Made by a program: the position numbers and the translations under genes | In this document: positions 16,536 through 26,859 of the stretch, piece by piece | Numbering within the stretch: the first letter of the stretch is position 1 | Layout: every line of letters starts with the position of its first letter | Assembly: GCA_017620975.1 (NCBI GenBank) | Contig: JAGAUD010000012.1 | Coordinates: 33,315 to 97,314 of the forward strand | Length of the DNA: 64,000 nucleotides | Origin: Lachnospiraceae bacterium | GTDB lineage: Bacteria > Bacillota_A > Clostridia > Lachnospirales > Lachnospiraceae | Reading direction: 5' to 3' | Notes under the pieces: generated by a model | What the model was told of the DNA's origin: nothing | Seen by the model: only the letters and a program-made list of their open reading frames with translations | Databases searched by the model: none

Positions 16536-18320
16536 TTATCCCAGGAAATCAAACTGTGACATATACAGGTTATAGTAAGCCCCTTTCTGAGCCAGCAGCT
16601 CCTCATGAGTACCTTTTTCCAGAATCCCACCTTGGTCCACATACATGATGCAGTCAGCATTCTTAATGGTAGATAATCTGTGGGCGATGATAAAAGAGGT
16701 TCGTCCTTCCAGCAGCCTGCTTAAGCCCTTCTGCAGCAGTATCTCAGTCTCCGTATCGATGCTGGAGGTGGCTTCGTCCAGAATCAGGATCTTCGGGTCG
16801 GCAAGCAGTGCTCTGGCAAAGGAAATCAACTGTCTCTGACCGGCAGACAGGCGGCTTCCGCGTTCGTTTACTTCTGTATAATAGCCGTTTTCCATACTCA
16901 TGATGAAATCGTGGGCGCAGACTGTTTTGGCAGCCTCCATGACCTGCTCATCGGTAGCGTCTCTGTTGCCGTAGCGGATGTTGTCCATGATGGTACCTGC
17001 AAAGATGAAACTGTCCTGCATCATGACACCCATCTGGGTACGCAGGGAGCGGATGGTCACTTTTGAGATGTCCACACCGTCTATCAGCACTTCACCGGAA
17101 TCTACGTTGTAGAAACGGCTGATCAGATTGACTATCGTGGATTTACCGGCACCGGTAGGTCCCACAATGGCATAAGTTTCTCCCTGCTTTACCTTGAAAT
17201 TGATATGGTCCAGGATGCGGTGCCCCGGCTCATAGCTGAAGCACACATCCTTGAATTCCACATCTCCGTGGATGGAAGGCATCACACCGGCATCAGGAGC
17301 ATCTTTTACCTTAACAGGTTCATCTATAGTCTCAAAGATGCGCTCCAGGTAGGAGATTGCAGTCAGCAATGAGTTATAAAAAGCTGCCAATGTGTTAATG
17401 GGTGACCAGAATCGATTGATGTATGCGGTAAAGGCAATCAGTACACCAACAGTAAGAGGATCCTCCGGTGCCAGGATGAACTTGACTCCCAAAATATAGA
17501 CAAAGGAAGTCGTGATGGCGGAAATCATATCTACACTGGGACCCAGGGTAAAGTTGAATTTTACAGCACGCATCCAGGCTTTCCGATAATTGCCGCTCAA
17601 ATTGTTGAAGATACCTGTATTTTCCTGTTCCCGAACAAAAGACTGAGTTACGCGGATGCCGTTGATACTTTCTGCGATGTAAGCGTTTAAGTTGGACTGT
17701 TTGTTGGACTGAATCTGCCATGCTCTGCGCTGCTTCTTTTTGATGAATACGATGACGGCAGCCAGAAGCGGAAGACCGCACAGACAGACCAGGGTCAGTC
17801 TGGCATCACAGAAGAACATGAACAGAATAATGAAAATCAGGTTGCAAAGTTCTGTGATGGTATTGACTATACCGTTGCTTAACAGGTCACTTAAGCTGTT
17901 GACATAGTTGACCACGCGCACCTGTATTTTGCCGTGAGGTCTGTCATCATAGTAGGAAAAAGGCAGTTCCTGCAGGTGACAGAAGATATCGGAGCGGATG
18001 GCATGGATGATGCTTTGACCGATTACAGTCATGGTCTTTGTCTTCTGTCGCATACTCAGGGCGGAGTATGCGGCAATTAACAGCGTGAGGACACAGACAA
18101 ACAGGATTTTCTTCATGTTTTTTTCCGGAATATAGTAGTCCATAATCCGCTGGAATAAGAGCGGTACTGTCATAGTCAGGGCACTGGCGCTGAGCATCAG
18201 GAAAATGACACCGGCCATTTTGGTCTTATAAGGGGAGATGTATCCTGCAAGTCTCTTGAGCTGATTGAGATCAAAGCTGTCTTCCAGGACTTCGTCCATA
18301 TCATATCGATTTCTTGCCAT
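16536..18320 (-). CDS. ABC exporter half-transporter, catalytically competent subunit
   Basis: This 594-residue type IV (ABCB-like) exporter half has a six-TM domain at residues 30-325 and a nucleotide-binding domain at 350-594. The NBD shows Walker A (VGPTGAGKST), a non-canonical signature LSAGQ, and Walker B with catalytic Glu (ILILDEATSSID). An H-switch His (IIAHRLST) follows. Its start lies 2 bases after the stop of the partner gene, and its ribosome site GAAAGGAGG overlaps that gene's end, so translation is coupled. The pair resembles BmrC/BmrD or TM287/288-type heterodimers that export lipids or drugs. Substrate is unknown. Confidence 0.92.
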   Translation of the reverse strand: MARNRYDMDEVLEDSFDLNQLKRLAGYISPYKTKMAGVIFLMLSASALTMTVPLLFQRIMDYYIPEKNMKKILFVCVLTLLIAAYSALSMRQKTKTMTVIGQSIIHAIRSDIFCHLQELPFSYYDDRPHGKIQVRVVNYVNSLSDLLSNGIVNTITELCNLIFIILFMFFCDARLTLVCLCGLPLLAAVIVFIKKKQRRAWQIQSNKQSNLNAYIAESINGIRVTQSFVREQENTGIFNNLSGNYRKAWMRAVKFNFTLGPSVDMISAITTSFVYILGVKFILAPEDPLTVGVLIAFTAYINRFWSPINTLAAFYNSLLTAISYLERIFETIDEPVKVKDAPDAGVMPSIHGDVEFKDVCFSYEPGHRILDHINFKVKQGETYAIVGPTGAGKSTIVNLISRFYNVDSGEVLIDGVDISKVTIRSLRTQMGVMMQDSFIFAGTIMDNIRYGNRDATDEQVMEAAKTVCAHDFIMSMENGYYTEVNERGSRLSAGQRQLISFARALLADPKILILDEATSSIDTETEILLQKGLSRLLEGRTSFIIAHRLSTIKNADCIMYVDQGGILEKGTHEELLAQKGAYYNLYMSQFDFLG

Positions 18321-18322
18321 GA

Positions 18323-20119
18323 TTAACGGCCTCCTTTCTGAGAGCTGTTATGACTGATAACGTTTTCTTTGCGTTCCTTCAGTAAATCATAAGGAATCTC
18401 ACCATACTGATTGCGGAAGGTTTCTGCATAGTAGCCGTTTTGGGCTAACAGGGAGTCATGGGTACCCTGTTCGATGATGTGACCATGATCCATTACCAGA
18501 ATCCAGTCAGAATCCTTTATAGAAGAGATTCTGTAGGCGATAATAAATACGGTGCAGTCTTTTTCGGTCTGGATATTTTTCAATTGCTTCTGGATGTAGC
18601 TTTCAGTCTCCATATCTACAGCAGAGGTGGTATCGTCCAGTATCAGGATAGCCGGGTCTTTCAGCAGGGCTCTGGCAAGAGAAATACGCTGTTTCTGACC
18701 ACCGGAAAGTCCCACACCACGTTCGCCTACAATAGTCTCATAGCCATCCGGCATGTCCTGGATAAAGTGATTGGCATCTGCCATGATGGCTGCTTGCCGG
18801 ACTTCCTCGAAGGAGCAGTTGGGTCGGCCATAAGCAATGTTGCCCTCAATGGTATCAGAGAACAGGAACACATCCTGCATAGCCATACCGATGTTATCCC
18901 GCAGGTTATACAGGTCATGCCTGCGGACATTGACCCCGTCTACCAGAACCTCGCCGGAAGTAGTATCGTAGAAGCGGCACAGCAGGTTCATCAGTGTGGA
19001 TTTACCTGAGCCGGTAGAGCCGATGATTCCGATAGTCTGTCCTGCATGGGCTCTGAAATTGATATCCATAACAATATCTTCGTCATCGGCCCGGTAACAT
19101 ACATTACGAAATTCCACTTCACCCTTGATTTTCTCATGGATGCCGCCGGTTCTGGGGGTATGGACTTTGGGCTCCTCTTTGTAAGTGGCGTAAATCTTTT
19201 CAATAGAGGTATAGAAGTTCTGGATATCGTTGACCCGCCAGCCCGCCATTCGCAGCGGGTTGTTGAGCATCCACAGATAACCGTTGACCTTAACCAGATC
19301 TCCCAGGGTGATTTCGCCCCGGATGACCATATAACTGCCGTACGACATCAGGATAATGGTAAGGGCATAGGACAGGATCTCAAATTTGGGTACATATTTC
19401 ATCCAAACGCGGGACGCCTTAATCTGAGAATCACGGAATTTATCATTTTCCTTATTAAATTTTTCGATTTCATAATCTTCTTTGGCAAATGCCTTGACTA
19501 CCCGGTTGCCGCTGACATTTTCCTGAACGAAAGCATTCAGGGAAGAGAAGCAGTTGCGGTTCCTTTGGAATGCGGGGCGTATCTCTTTAGACTGCTTATA
19601 GGTATTCAGCGCAGTTAACGGCAGCACAAGAATCATCAAAAGTGCCAGTTTGGTATTGACCGAGAAGATCATCAGCAGTGCAAAGATGAACTGCAGAATA
19701 TACTGATACACTACATAGATGACAAAGGACACAAAATGCCTTACAGCATCCATATCGCCGGTTTGTCGGCTCATCAAATCACCGGTGCGCTTCTTATTAT
19801 AGAAGGCAAAATCCTCATTCAGGAGCTTACGATATACTTTATCACGCATATCGTACAATACCCCCTGAGAGGCAGTCTCGAAGACAACCTGATACAGAAA
19901 ACGCAGGATTCCTGTGACAAGGGTTACGCCTAAAAGACTGGCGATCAGTACCGGCAGCAGGTCATAATTTCCTGCCTGGATGACCTCATCCACAATTACA
20001 CCTGATATGTACGGATTAACAATGGACAAGGCTGCAATGGCAGTTGTCATCACCAGTCCCAGGCATATCAGGCCGCTGTACTTTTTCAGGAATGAGTAGA
20101 ACCACTTCATAGGTGTCAT
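18323..20119 (-). CDS. ABC exporter half-transporter, degenerate-site subunit
   Basis: This 598-residue partner starts at ATG 20119, which follows AGGGAGGAAATCATT; the open frame extends farther upstream but that part is not protein-like. A six-TM domain spans about 15-310 and an NBD about 340-590. Walker A is IGSTGSGKST and the signature LSGGQ is canonical. Walker B has Asp in place of the catalytic Glu (ILILDDTTSAVD), and the H-switch His is Tyr (IIAYRISS). Together with the noncanonical LSAGQ of the partner, this gives one degenerate and one consensus ATP site, the hallmark of heterodimeric exporters. The AraC-type gene is divergent and probably controls the operon. Confidence 0.92.
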   Translation of the reverse strand: MTPMKWFYSFLKKYSGLICLGLVMTTAIAALSIVNPYISGVIVDEVIQAGNYDLLPVLIASLLGVTLVTGILRFLYQVVFETASQGVLYDMRDKVYRKLLNEDFAFYNKKRTGDLMSRQTGDMDAVRHFVSFVIYVVYQYILQFIFALLMIFSVNTKLALLMILVLPLTALNTYKQSKEIRPAFQRNRNCFSSLNAFVQENVSGNRVVKAFAKEDYEIEKFNKENDKFRDSQIKASRVWMKYVPKFEILSYALTIILMSYGSYMVIRGEITLGDLVKVNGYLWMLNNPLRMAGWRVNDIQNFYTSIEKIYATYKEEPKVHTPRTGGIHEKIKGEVEFRNVCYRADDEDIVMDINFRAHAGQTIGIIGSTGSGKSTLMNLLCRFYDTTSGEVLVDGVNVRRHDLYNLRDNIGMAMQDVFLFSDTIEGNIAYGRPNCSFEEVRQAAIMADANHFIQDMPDGYETIVGERGVGLSGGQKQRISLARALLKDPAILILDDTTSAVDMETESYIQKQLKNIQTEKDCTVFIIAYRISSIKDSDWILVMDHGHIIEQGTHDSLLAQNGYYAETFRNQYGEIPYDLLKERKENVISHNSSQKGGR

Positions 20120-20198
20120 AATGATTTCCTCCCTTAGTAGAAAGATTGGTATCTGCCTAAAATGTACTTTTTTATGAGCAAAAAAGAAATGGAATATC

Positions 20199-20228
20199 TT
20201 GCACCTTTGATGTATTTTGTTGTACAAT
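20199..20228 (+). promoter_or_regulatory. Promoter of the AraC-family gene
   Basis: TTGCAC (20199-20204), an 18-bp spacer and TACAAT (20223-20228). The intergenic space of 159 bases to the exporter start must also hold the divergent promoter, for which I see no clear match. Confidence 0.5.
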
Positions 20229-20278
20229 AAAGAACAAGTCGCTTTTGGCAGGATAACATGCAAAGAGAGGTACTGAAG

Positions 20279-21124
20279 ATGTGCGACAATGAAAGTATTT
20301 TTGAGGAAGAGCTGAATCCCAAATTCCTTTTTACCTGGAAGGGGCTCAGAGAGAAGCAGGATTCTTATCATAGTCACGAGTATCTTGAGGTGGCATTTGT
20401 TTTTTCAGGCTGCGGAAAATACCGCCTGGATGGGCATATTTATGATGTGTCAGAGGGGGATCTTATCATCATGAATCCCGGTGTGAAGCATCAGGTGCTT
20501 GTGATTGAGGGAAATGAGACGCCGACCACGGATTTCTTCTTGGCAGTAACTGATTTTCAGTTAAAAGACCTGCCCCCAAATTCCCTGCCGTTACCGGAAG
20601 GACAGCCGGTGCTGCATACTTCAGGTGATTTGCGCCAGAAAGTATTGCGCATCTGCTCTGCCATGGATGCGGAAAATGCCGTGTATAAGCAGGGACGCTA
20701 TTATATGCTGAAATCCTACATGATCCAGCTGCTGCTTTTGATCATCAGAGAGCAGTACGAACCTGTGGAGCGTACCGGCGGCTGTGCTTTTGAATCGGTG
20801 AACAGAAAATATGTGGTAGAGCAGATTCTCAACTATTTTGAGGACCACTACAACGAAAAGATTTCTTTGGATCGGATTGCGGAAAATATGTACCTGAGTT
20901 CTTTTTATGTCTCTAAGATCTTTAAAAAAGAGACCGGTGACACACCTATTCGCCACCTGATCAACATCCGTCTGGAGAAAGCGTATGAGCTTTTGCAAAA
21001 CGGCTGGACCGGCAGTATCCAGGAAGCTGCTGCTTCTGTAGGATATGACGATGCTTACCATTTTAGTAAACTGTTCAAAAAGCGCTTCGGTGTATCGCCT
21101 TCTCAGGTGAAACGTGCCCGTTAA
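20279..21124 (+). CDS. AraC-family transcriptional regulator with cupin sensor domain
   Basis: This 281-residue regulator has an N-terminal cupin domain at residues 25-110 (HSHEYLEVAFVFSGCG, GDLIIMNPGVKH), a metal- or ligand-binding type sensor. A C-terminal double helix-turn-helix covers about 180-281 (ISLDRIAENMYLSSFYVSKIFKKE, QEAAASVGYDDAYHFSKLFKKRFG). ATG 20279 is preferred because AGAGAGG (20264-20270) is spaced correctly; an earlier in-frame ATG at 20258 has a poor site. The gene is divergent from the heterodimeric ABC exporter, which makes it the natural candidate regulator of that pump. The inducer is not known. Confidence 0.9.
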   Translation: MCDNESIFEEELNPKFLFTWKGLREKQDSYHSHEYLEVAFVFSGCGKYRLDGHIYDVSEGDLIIMNPGVKHQVLVIEGNETPTTDFFLAVTDFQLKDLPPNSLPLPEGQPVLHTSGDLRQKVLRICSAMDAENAVYKQGRYYMLKSYMIQLLLLIIREQYEPVERTGGCAFESVNRKYVVEQILNYFEDHYNEKISLDRIAENMYLSSFYVSKIFKKETGDTPIRHLINIRLEKAYELLQNGWTGSIQEAAASVGYDDAYHFSKLFKKRFGVSPSQVKRAR

Positions 21125-21184
21125 GGTTAAAGTTTGATATTTTTTTATCGAGATGTTTTTTTTCAAGTACTTATGGGAAAAGTA

Positions 21185-21213
21185 TTTTCAAGGATTGGAG
21201 AATTTGTTACAAT
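21185..21213 (+). promoter_or_regulatory. Promoter of the C39-like peptidase gene
   Basis: TTTTCA (21185-21190), a 17-bp spacer and TACAAT (21208-21213). Confidence 0.5.
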
Positions 21214-21264
21214 CGTTTGCAATGGAAATGCGAGAAATTATGAACAAAGTACTTGGAGGGCCTA

Positions 21265-21933
21265 ATGAGATATTATTTTGAATCAAAAGTTGAGAAAAAA
21301 GCAAAAGGTTATATGATCCAGATTCCGTTCAATGTATGGGAAGTCTGTAAGCAGCGTGATGTGATCAGGGCTGATGTTGTTTTGGATAATAAGGTGATTG
21401 AATGTGAACTGCTGCCTCTTGAGAAAGGCAACTACGAGATTCATATAGATGATGAAGATGCAGTGTCTGTAGAGTTGAATGTGCCTCACCGGGTGCTGCT
21501 TCATGTGACAGGCTCTCTGATCAAGATGGATCAGGACAGCCCATACAGTTTAGAGAATCCGATCCGCAAGATTGACAGCATGGATGTTATACTGCAGAAG
21601 CAGGATGGTCTGTGCGGACAGGCCTGCGTGGCTATGCTGGCAGGCATCACCATTGCAGAAGTAAGCGCGGCGATGGATTGCAGAGAGTGGCAGGCTACCA
21701 TGGGAAGAATGATTTCAGCGCTGAATTATTTCGGTATTGACCACAGTGATATTATCATGTACACAGAGGGAAGAGAGGCAGTGCTGCCTAAGTGCTGTAT
21801 CATGATGGAGAAGATGGGACGTTTCTGCCATTATCTGGTGCATTTTGACGGTAAGTTCTATGATCCGAATCTGGGCGTGCTGGAAGAGTATGATATGAGT
21901 AAGCTGCTTGGATATCTGGAAATCAAGTGTTGA
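21265..21933 (+). CDS. Two-domain protein: DUF1905-like N terminus and C39-like cysteine peptidase
   Basis: This 222-residue protein starts at ATG 21265 after TTGGAGGG. Residues 1-75 form a beta-rich domain (GYMIQIPFNVWEVCKQRDVIRA, VVLDNKVIECELLPLEKGNY) like DUF1905/YdeI-type barrels. Residues about 110-220 look like a C39/papain-like fold: GLCGQACVAMLAG provides the Cys nucleophile, CHYLVHFDGKFYDPN provides the His and Asp/Asn. There is no signal peptide, so it is cytoplasmic, and there is no ABC transporter fusion as in bacteriocin-processing C39 peptidases. Substrate is unknown. It is transcribed alone, with its own promoter and terminator. The fold call is from motifs; activity is inferred. 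Confidence 0.7.
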   Translation: MRYYFESKVEKKAKGYMIQIPFNVWEVCKQRDVIRADVVLDNKVIECELLPLEKGNYEIHIDDEDAVSVELNVPHRVLLHVTGSLIKMDQDSPYSLENPIRKIDSMDVILQKQDGLCGQACVAMLAGITIAEVSAAMDCREWQATMGRMISALNYFGIDHSDIIMYTEGREAVLPKCCIMMEKMGRFCHYLVHFDGKFYDPNLGVLEEYDMSKLLGYLEIKC

Positions 21934-21958
21934 TGGAAGTGTTAATCAGAGGTTAGAG

Positions 21959-21990
21959 AGGGACAATTGCTTCGGCAATGTCCCTTTTTC
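21959..21990 (+). terminator. Terminator after the C39-like gene
   Basis: Stem AGGGACA..TTGC / GCAA..TGTCCCT with a TTCG tetraloop and five Ts. Confidence 0.85.
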
Positions 21991-22117
21991 AATTTGCTGA
22001 GAAATTCTAAAATATCTATTAAATTCCATTTTCTTTATTGATATAAGAAAATGAGAGAAAAAATGAGCTGAAGTTAGAAAATGAAAGAAAATAGAATATG
22101 AATAACCGTGTATGCGG

Positions 22118-22185
22118 TTGCAAAGAAGCCCATATGAAATTAATATATGTCTTAGAAATTAGCACTCGACACAAAAGAGTGCTAA
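22118..22185 (+). promoter_or_regulatory. groESL promoter with CIRCE operator (HrcA site)
   Basis: TTGCAA (22118-22123), a 17-bp spacer and TAATAT (22141-22146) are followed by a perfect CIRCE element: TTAGCACTC (22159-22167), 9 bases, GAGTGCTAA (22177-22185). HrcA binds CIRCE and represses chaperonin genes until heat stress titrates GroEL. The operator covers the start of transcription. Confidence 0.95.
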
Positions 22186-22228
22186 CAACAAAAGAAAGCA
22201 CTATTTTTTATATAAGGAGGCATCAATC

Positions 22229-22513
22229 ATGAAATTAGTACCTTTAGGTGACAGAGTGGTATTAAAGCAGTTAGTAGCAGAAGAGACAACCAAATCCGGT
22301 ATTGTTCTTCCCGGACAGAATAAGGAGAAGCCTCAGCAGGCTGAAGTCCTGGCTGTTGGACCCGGCGGAGTAGTAGACGGCAAGGAAGTTAAGATGGAAG
22401 TTAAGGTTGGCGACAACGTAATCTATTCCAAATACTCAGGAACAGAAGTAAAGCTTGATGATGAAGAATACATCATCGTAAAGCAGAGCGATATTCTGGC
22501 AATCATTCAGTAA
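22229..22513 (+). CDS. groES: Co-chaperonin GroES
   Basis: This 94-residue GroES (Hsp10) begins MKLVPLGDRVVLKQ and contains the mobile loop (TTKSGIVLPGQNKEKPQ) that docks on GroEL, and the GDNVIYSKYSGTEVK roof region. It caps the GroEL ring during ATP-driven folding. It lies 43 bases after the CIRCE operator and 32 bases before groEL, with AAGGAGG as ribosome site. Length and sequence are fully standard. Confidence 0.98.
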   Translation: MKLVPLGDRVVLKQLVAEETTKSGIVLPGQNKEKPQQAEVLAVGPGGVVDGKEVKMEVKVGDNVIYSKYSGTEVKLDDEEYIIVKQSDILAIIQ

Positions 22514-22527
22514 ATAAAATATTGTAA

Positions 22528-24171
<1,644 letters not shown>

Positions 24172-24224
24172 GGGCTTGTGAGGCAGGAATGTCGCTTAGA
24201 TTAAAGTGAATAAAAGCAGGTTAT

Positions 24225-24260
24225 AAGGTCCGGGTTCCTGGAGGGTGTCCCGGACCTTTT
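24225..24260 (+). terminator. Terminator after groEL
   Basis: Stem AAGGTCCGGG (24225-24234) / CCCGGACCTTTT (24249-24260) with a 14-base loop and a T-tail. Confidence 0.85.
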
Positions 24261-24285
24261 AATTGCTTATAGAAAGGAAAAGATT

Positions 24286-24459
24286 ATGAACAGGTTTGAA
24301 TATGTAGTGGTAAGTATAGACGGTGATTATGCGAATCTGCGCAGGACCGATATTGAGTCGGAGGAATTGAAGCTGGTGGCCAGAGCACTTTTGCCGGCGG
24401 AGATTGTGGAAGGGTCAAAGCTGTTGTATGAGTGGATGCAGTATACGATTATAGAATAG
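24286..24459 (+). CDS. Small protein of unknown function (57 aa)
   Basis: I do not recognise this protein. It has ATG 24286 after AGAAAGGAAAAG and reads FEYVVVSIDGDYANLRR, TDIESEELKLVARALLPAEI, then LLYEWMQYTIIE to TAG. The pattern is one strand pair, then a helix: an acidic, soluble alpha/beta mini-protein. It lies just beyond the groEL terminator and before alpha-galactosidase. Support is the ribosome site, coding-like composition and a size too short for automated ORF lists; it could still be spurious. Confidence 0.5.
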   Translation: MNRFEYVVVSIDGDYANLRRTDIESEELKLVARALLPAEIVEGSKLLYEWMQYTIIE

Positions 24460-24568
24460 AGAATATGAAATGAAACAAAAACACATGGATTAGTAAAAAA
24501 AGTCCATAGACAGTGGCCTGCAATTCTTTTACTATGAAGTTACTACATGATGAAAAACGGAGGTCACT

Positions 24569-26755
24569 ATGGCGATCAGATTTGAAGAAGATATGCGGAT
24601 TTTTACATTGGAAACAGCAAGCTCCTGCTATCAGATGCAGGCAGACGAGTATGGAGTTTTGTTACACTTATATTATGGAAGACCTGTAAAAGGCACAACG
24701 GAGTACCTGATACGACATGAGGGTGTGGCTTTTTCAGGAAATCCTTATGAGTTATCTGATTACAGAAAGTATTCATTGGATGTGCTGCCCCAGGAATTTT
24801 CCTCCTGCGGAGTAGGAGATTATCGTGAGAAAAGTGTAGAACTGGCGTATGCAGACGGAAGCTTTGGGTTAGATCTGCGTTATCAGGGCTATGAGATCAG
24901 GAAAGGTGCCTACAAGATAGAAGGAATGCCTGCCGCACACGATGAGGAAGTAAAAAGCGAGACACTCATCATTCATATGAAAGATACGGTAAAAGAAGTG
25001 GAAGTGGATCTGTACTACGGTGTATTCCCTGGGCAGGATGTGATTACGAGAACGGCGGTGCTTCGTAATGTGGGGGAAGAGAAGGTCACGCTTTACAAGA
25101 TGATGTCTGCCAACATAGATTTCCAGTATGGAGAAAAGGATATTATCTATCTTCCGGGAAAATGGGGCATGGAACGAAAGGTGGAGCGTACCCACGTGGA
25201 TCACGCAGCCATTCATCTGGACAGCAGAAGAGGAACCTCCAGCCACCATATGAATCCTTCCATAGTCTTGTGTGATCCGCTTGCAGGAGAGGATGCAGGG
25301 GAGTGCTATAGCTTCCAACTGGTATACAGCGGAGGTTTCCAAATCAGCGTCCAGAAGGATCAGAGAGGAACGATAAGACTTTGCGGCGGTATTCAGCCTG
25401 ATCAGTTTATTTGGCAGTTGAATACAGGAGAGTCTTTTACAGCACCTCAGGCAGTTCTTTGCTACAGCAGTGACGGTCTTGGCAGCCTGTCCAGAAAGCT
25501 GCACCGTTTTGTAAATAGACACATATGCCGTGGCATCTATATGAAGAAAAAACGTCCGATTCTCATCAATAACTGGGAAGCTACTTATTTTGATTTTGAT
25601 CTGGAAAAACTTACCGGCATTGCAGCTTCTGCCGCAGAGTTGGGCATTGAGATGATGGTTCTGGATGATGGCTGGTTCGGTAAGAGAAATAATGATATGT
25701 GCGGTCTGGGTGACTGGTTTGTCAATGAGGAAAAGCTTGGTGGCAGCATGGGTGCTTTAGCTGAGAAAATCAATCAGATGGGAATGAAGTTCGGTCTGTG
25801 GTTTGAACCTGAGATGATCAGTGAAGATTCCGACCTGTATCGTGCGCATCCGGACTGGGCACTCACCCAGCCCGGCAGAAAGCCTAATCTTGGCCGTTCC
25901 CAGATGGTGCTTGATATGGGAAGACAGGAGGTAAGAGATTATCTTTTTGAACAGATTTCTTCTATATTAAAGAGTGCCAACATTTCCTATGTGAAGTGGG
26001 ATATGAACCGCAGTATCAGTGATGCTTACAGCGCTGCGTTACCTACTGACAGACAGGGAGAAGTATATCACCGTTTCGTGCTTGGTACATATGACTTGAT
26101 GGAAAGAATCACAAGTGCATTTCCGGAGATTATGATCGAAGGCTGCAGCGGTGGCGGCGGAAGATATGACTTGGGCATTATGTACTATTCTCCTCAGATC
26201 TGGTGCAGTGATAATACCGATGCCATCAACAGAACTACCATACAGTATGGCAGCAGCTTGTTCTATCCTATTTCTACCGTAGGAAGTCATGTGTCCGTAT
26301 GCCCCAATCATCAGACCCGCAGAGTGGTGCCTTTCCACACCAGAGCAGTGGTAGCAATGGCAGGAAGCTTCGGTTATGAGATGGATCTGCAGAAGCTTTC
26401 TGAGGAAGAGAAGGAGCAGGTAAAAGAACAGGTAAGACTTTATCACAAGTATTACGACTTAGTACATGAAGGAGATTATTACCGCTTGACTGCACCGGGA
26501 AAAGCCTCGTTCATGGCATGGGAGATCGTAAGTGAGGACAAGAAGGAAGCGCTGGTCAGCATTGTAATTACCGAAATCGAAGGTAATCGCTGCCCCAGAT
26601 GGATTCAGATCAAAGGGCTGGATCCTGAAATGCAGTATGAGCTGGAGGATGGCTCGGTACATTATGGAAGTGATCTGATGTATGCAGGGCTGCAGGTAGC
26701 ACCTGCACTGAAAGAATATGAGGCTTGCCAAATCTATTTAAAAGCATTAAATTGA
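24569..26755 (+). CDS. Alpha-galactosidase (GH36)
   Basis: This 728-residue glycoside hydrolase family 36 enzyme removes terminal alpha-galactose from raffinose-family sugars and galactomannans. A beta-sandwich N-domain spans about 1-320. A TIM barrel follows with MVLDDGWFGKRN (about 368-379), the nucleophile Asp in SYVKWDMNRS (about 473-482) and the acid/base Asp in WCSDNTDAINR (about 544-554). A C-terminal beta domain ends the protein. It has no signal peptide, so it acts on imported oligosaccharides in the cytoplasm. GGAGGT precedes the ATG. No sugar transporter lies beside it. Size matches AgaA/Aga36 enzymes. Confidence 0.95.
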   Translation: MAIRFEEDMRIFTLETASSCYQMQADEYGVLLHLYYGRPVKGTTEYLIRHEGVAFSGNPYELSDYRKYSLDVLPQEFSSCGVGDYREKSVELAYADGSFGLDLRYQGYEIRKGAYKIEGMPAAHDEEVKSETLIIHMKDTVKEVEVDLYYGVFPGQDVITRTAVLRNVGEEKVTLYKMMSANIDFQYGEKDIIYLPGKWGMERKVERTHVDHAAIHLDSRRGTSSHHMNPSIVLCDPLAGEDAGECYSFQLVYSGGFQISVQKDQRGTIRLCGGIQPDQFIWQLNTGESFTAPQAVLCYSSDGLGSLSRKLHRFVNRHICRGIYMKKKRPILINNWEATYFDFDLEKLTGIAASAAELGIEMMVLDDGWFGKRNNDMCGLGDWFVNEEKLGGSMGALAEKINQMGMKFGLWFEPEMISEDSDLYRAHPDWALTQPGRKPNLGRSQMVLDMGRQEVRDYLFEQISSILKSANISYVKWDMNRSISDAYSAALPTDRQGEVYHRFVLGTYDLMERITSAFPEIMIEGCSGGGGRYDLGIMYYSPQIWCSDNTDAINRTTIQYGSSLFYPISTVGSHVSVCPNHQTRRVVPFHTRAVVAMAGSFGYEMDLQKLSEEEKEQVKEQVRLYHKYYDLVHEGDYYRLTAPGKASFMAWEIVSEDKKEALVSIVITEIEGNRCPRWIQIKGLDPEMQYELEDGSVHYGSDLMYAGLQVAPALKEYEACQIYLKALN

Positions 26756-26768
26756 ATGAATGTACCAA

Positions 26769-26814
26769 AATCTAAAAATGTTGACTTGATATTTAGATTA
26801 ACTAGCGGTAAAAT
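26769..26814 (+). promoter_or_regulatory. Promoter with operator-like repeat for the YitT gene
   Basis: TTGATA (26786-26791), a 17-bp spacer and TAAAAT (26809-26814). An inverted repeat AATCTAAA (26769-26776) / TTTAGATT (26792-26799) straddles the -35 box. Confidence 0.55.
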
Positions 26815-26859
26815 AGAACAGGTTTTAAACAATTCGGTAGGGTCGGAGAGGAAAAGAAA

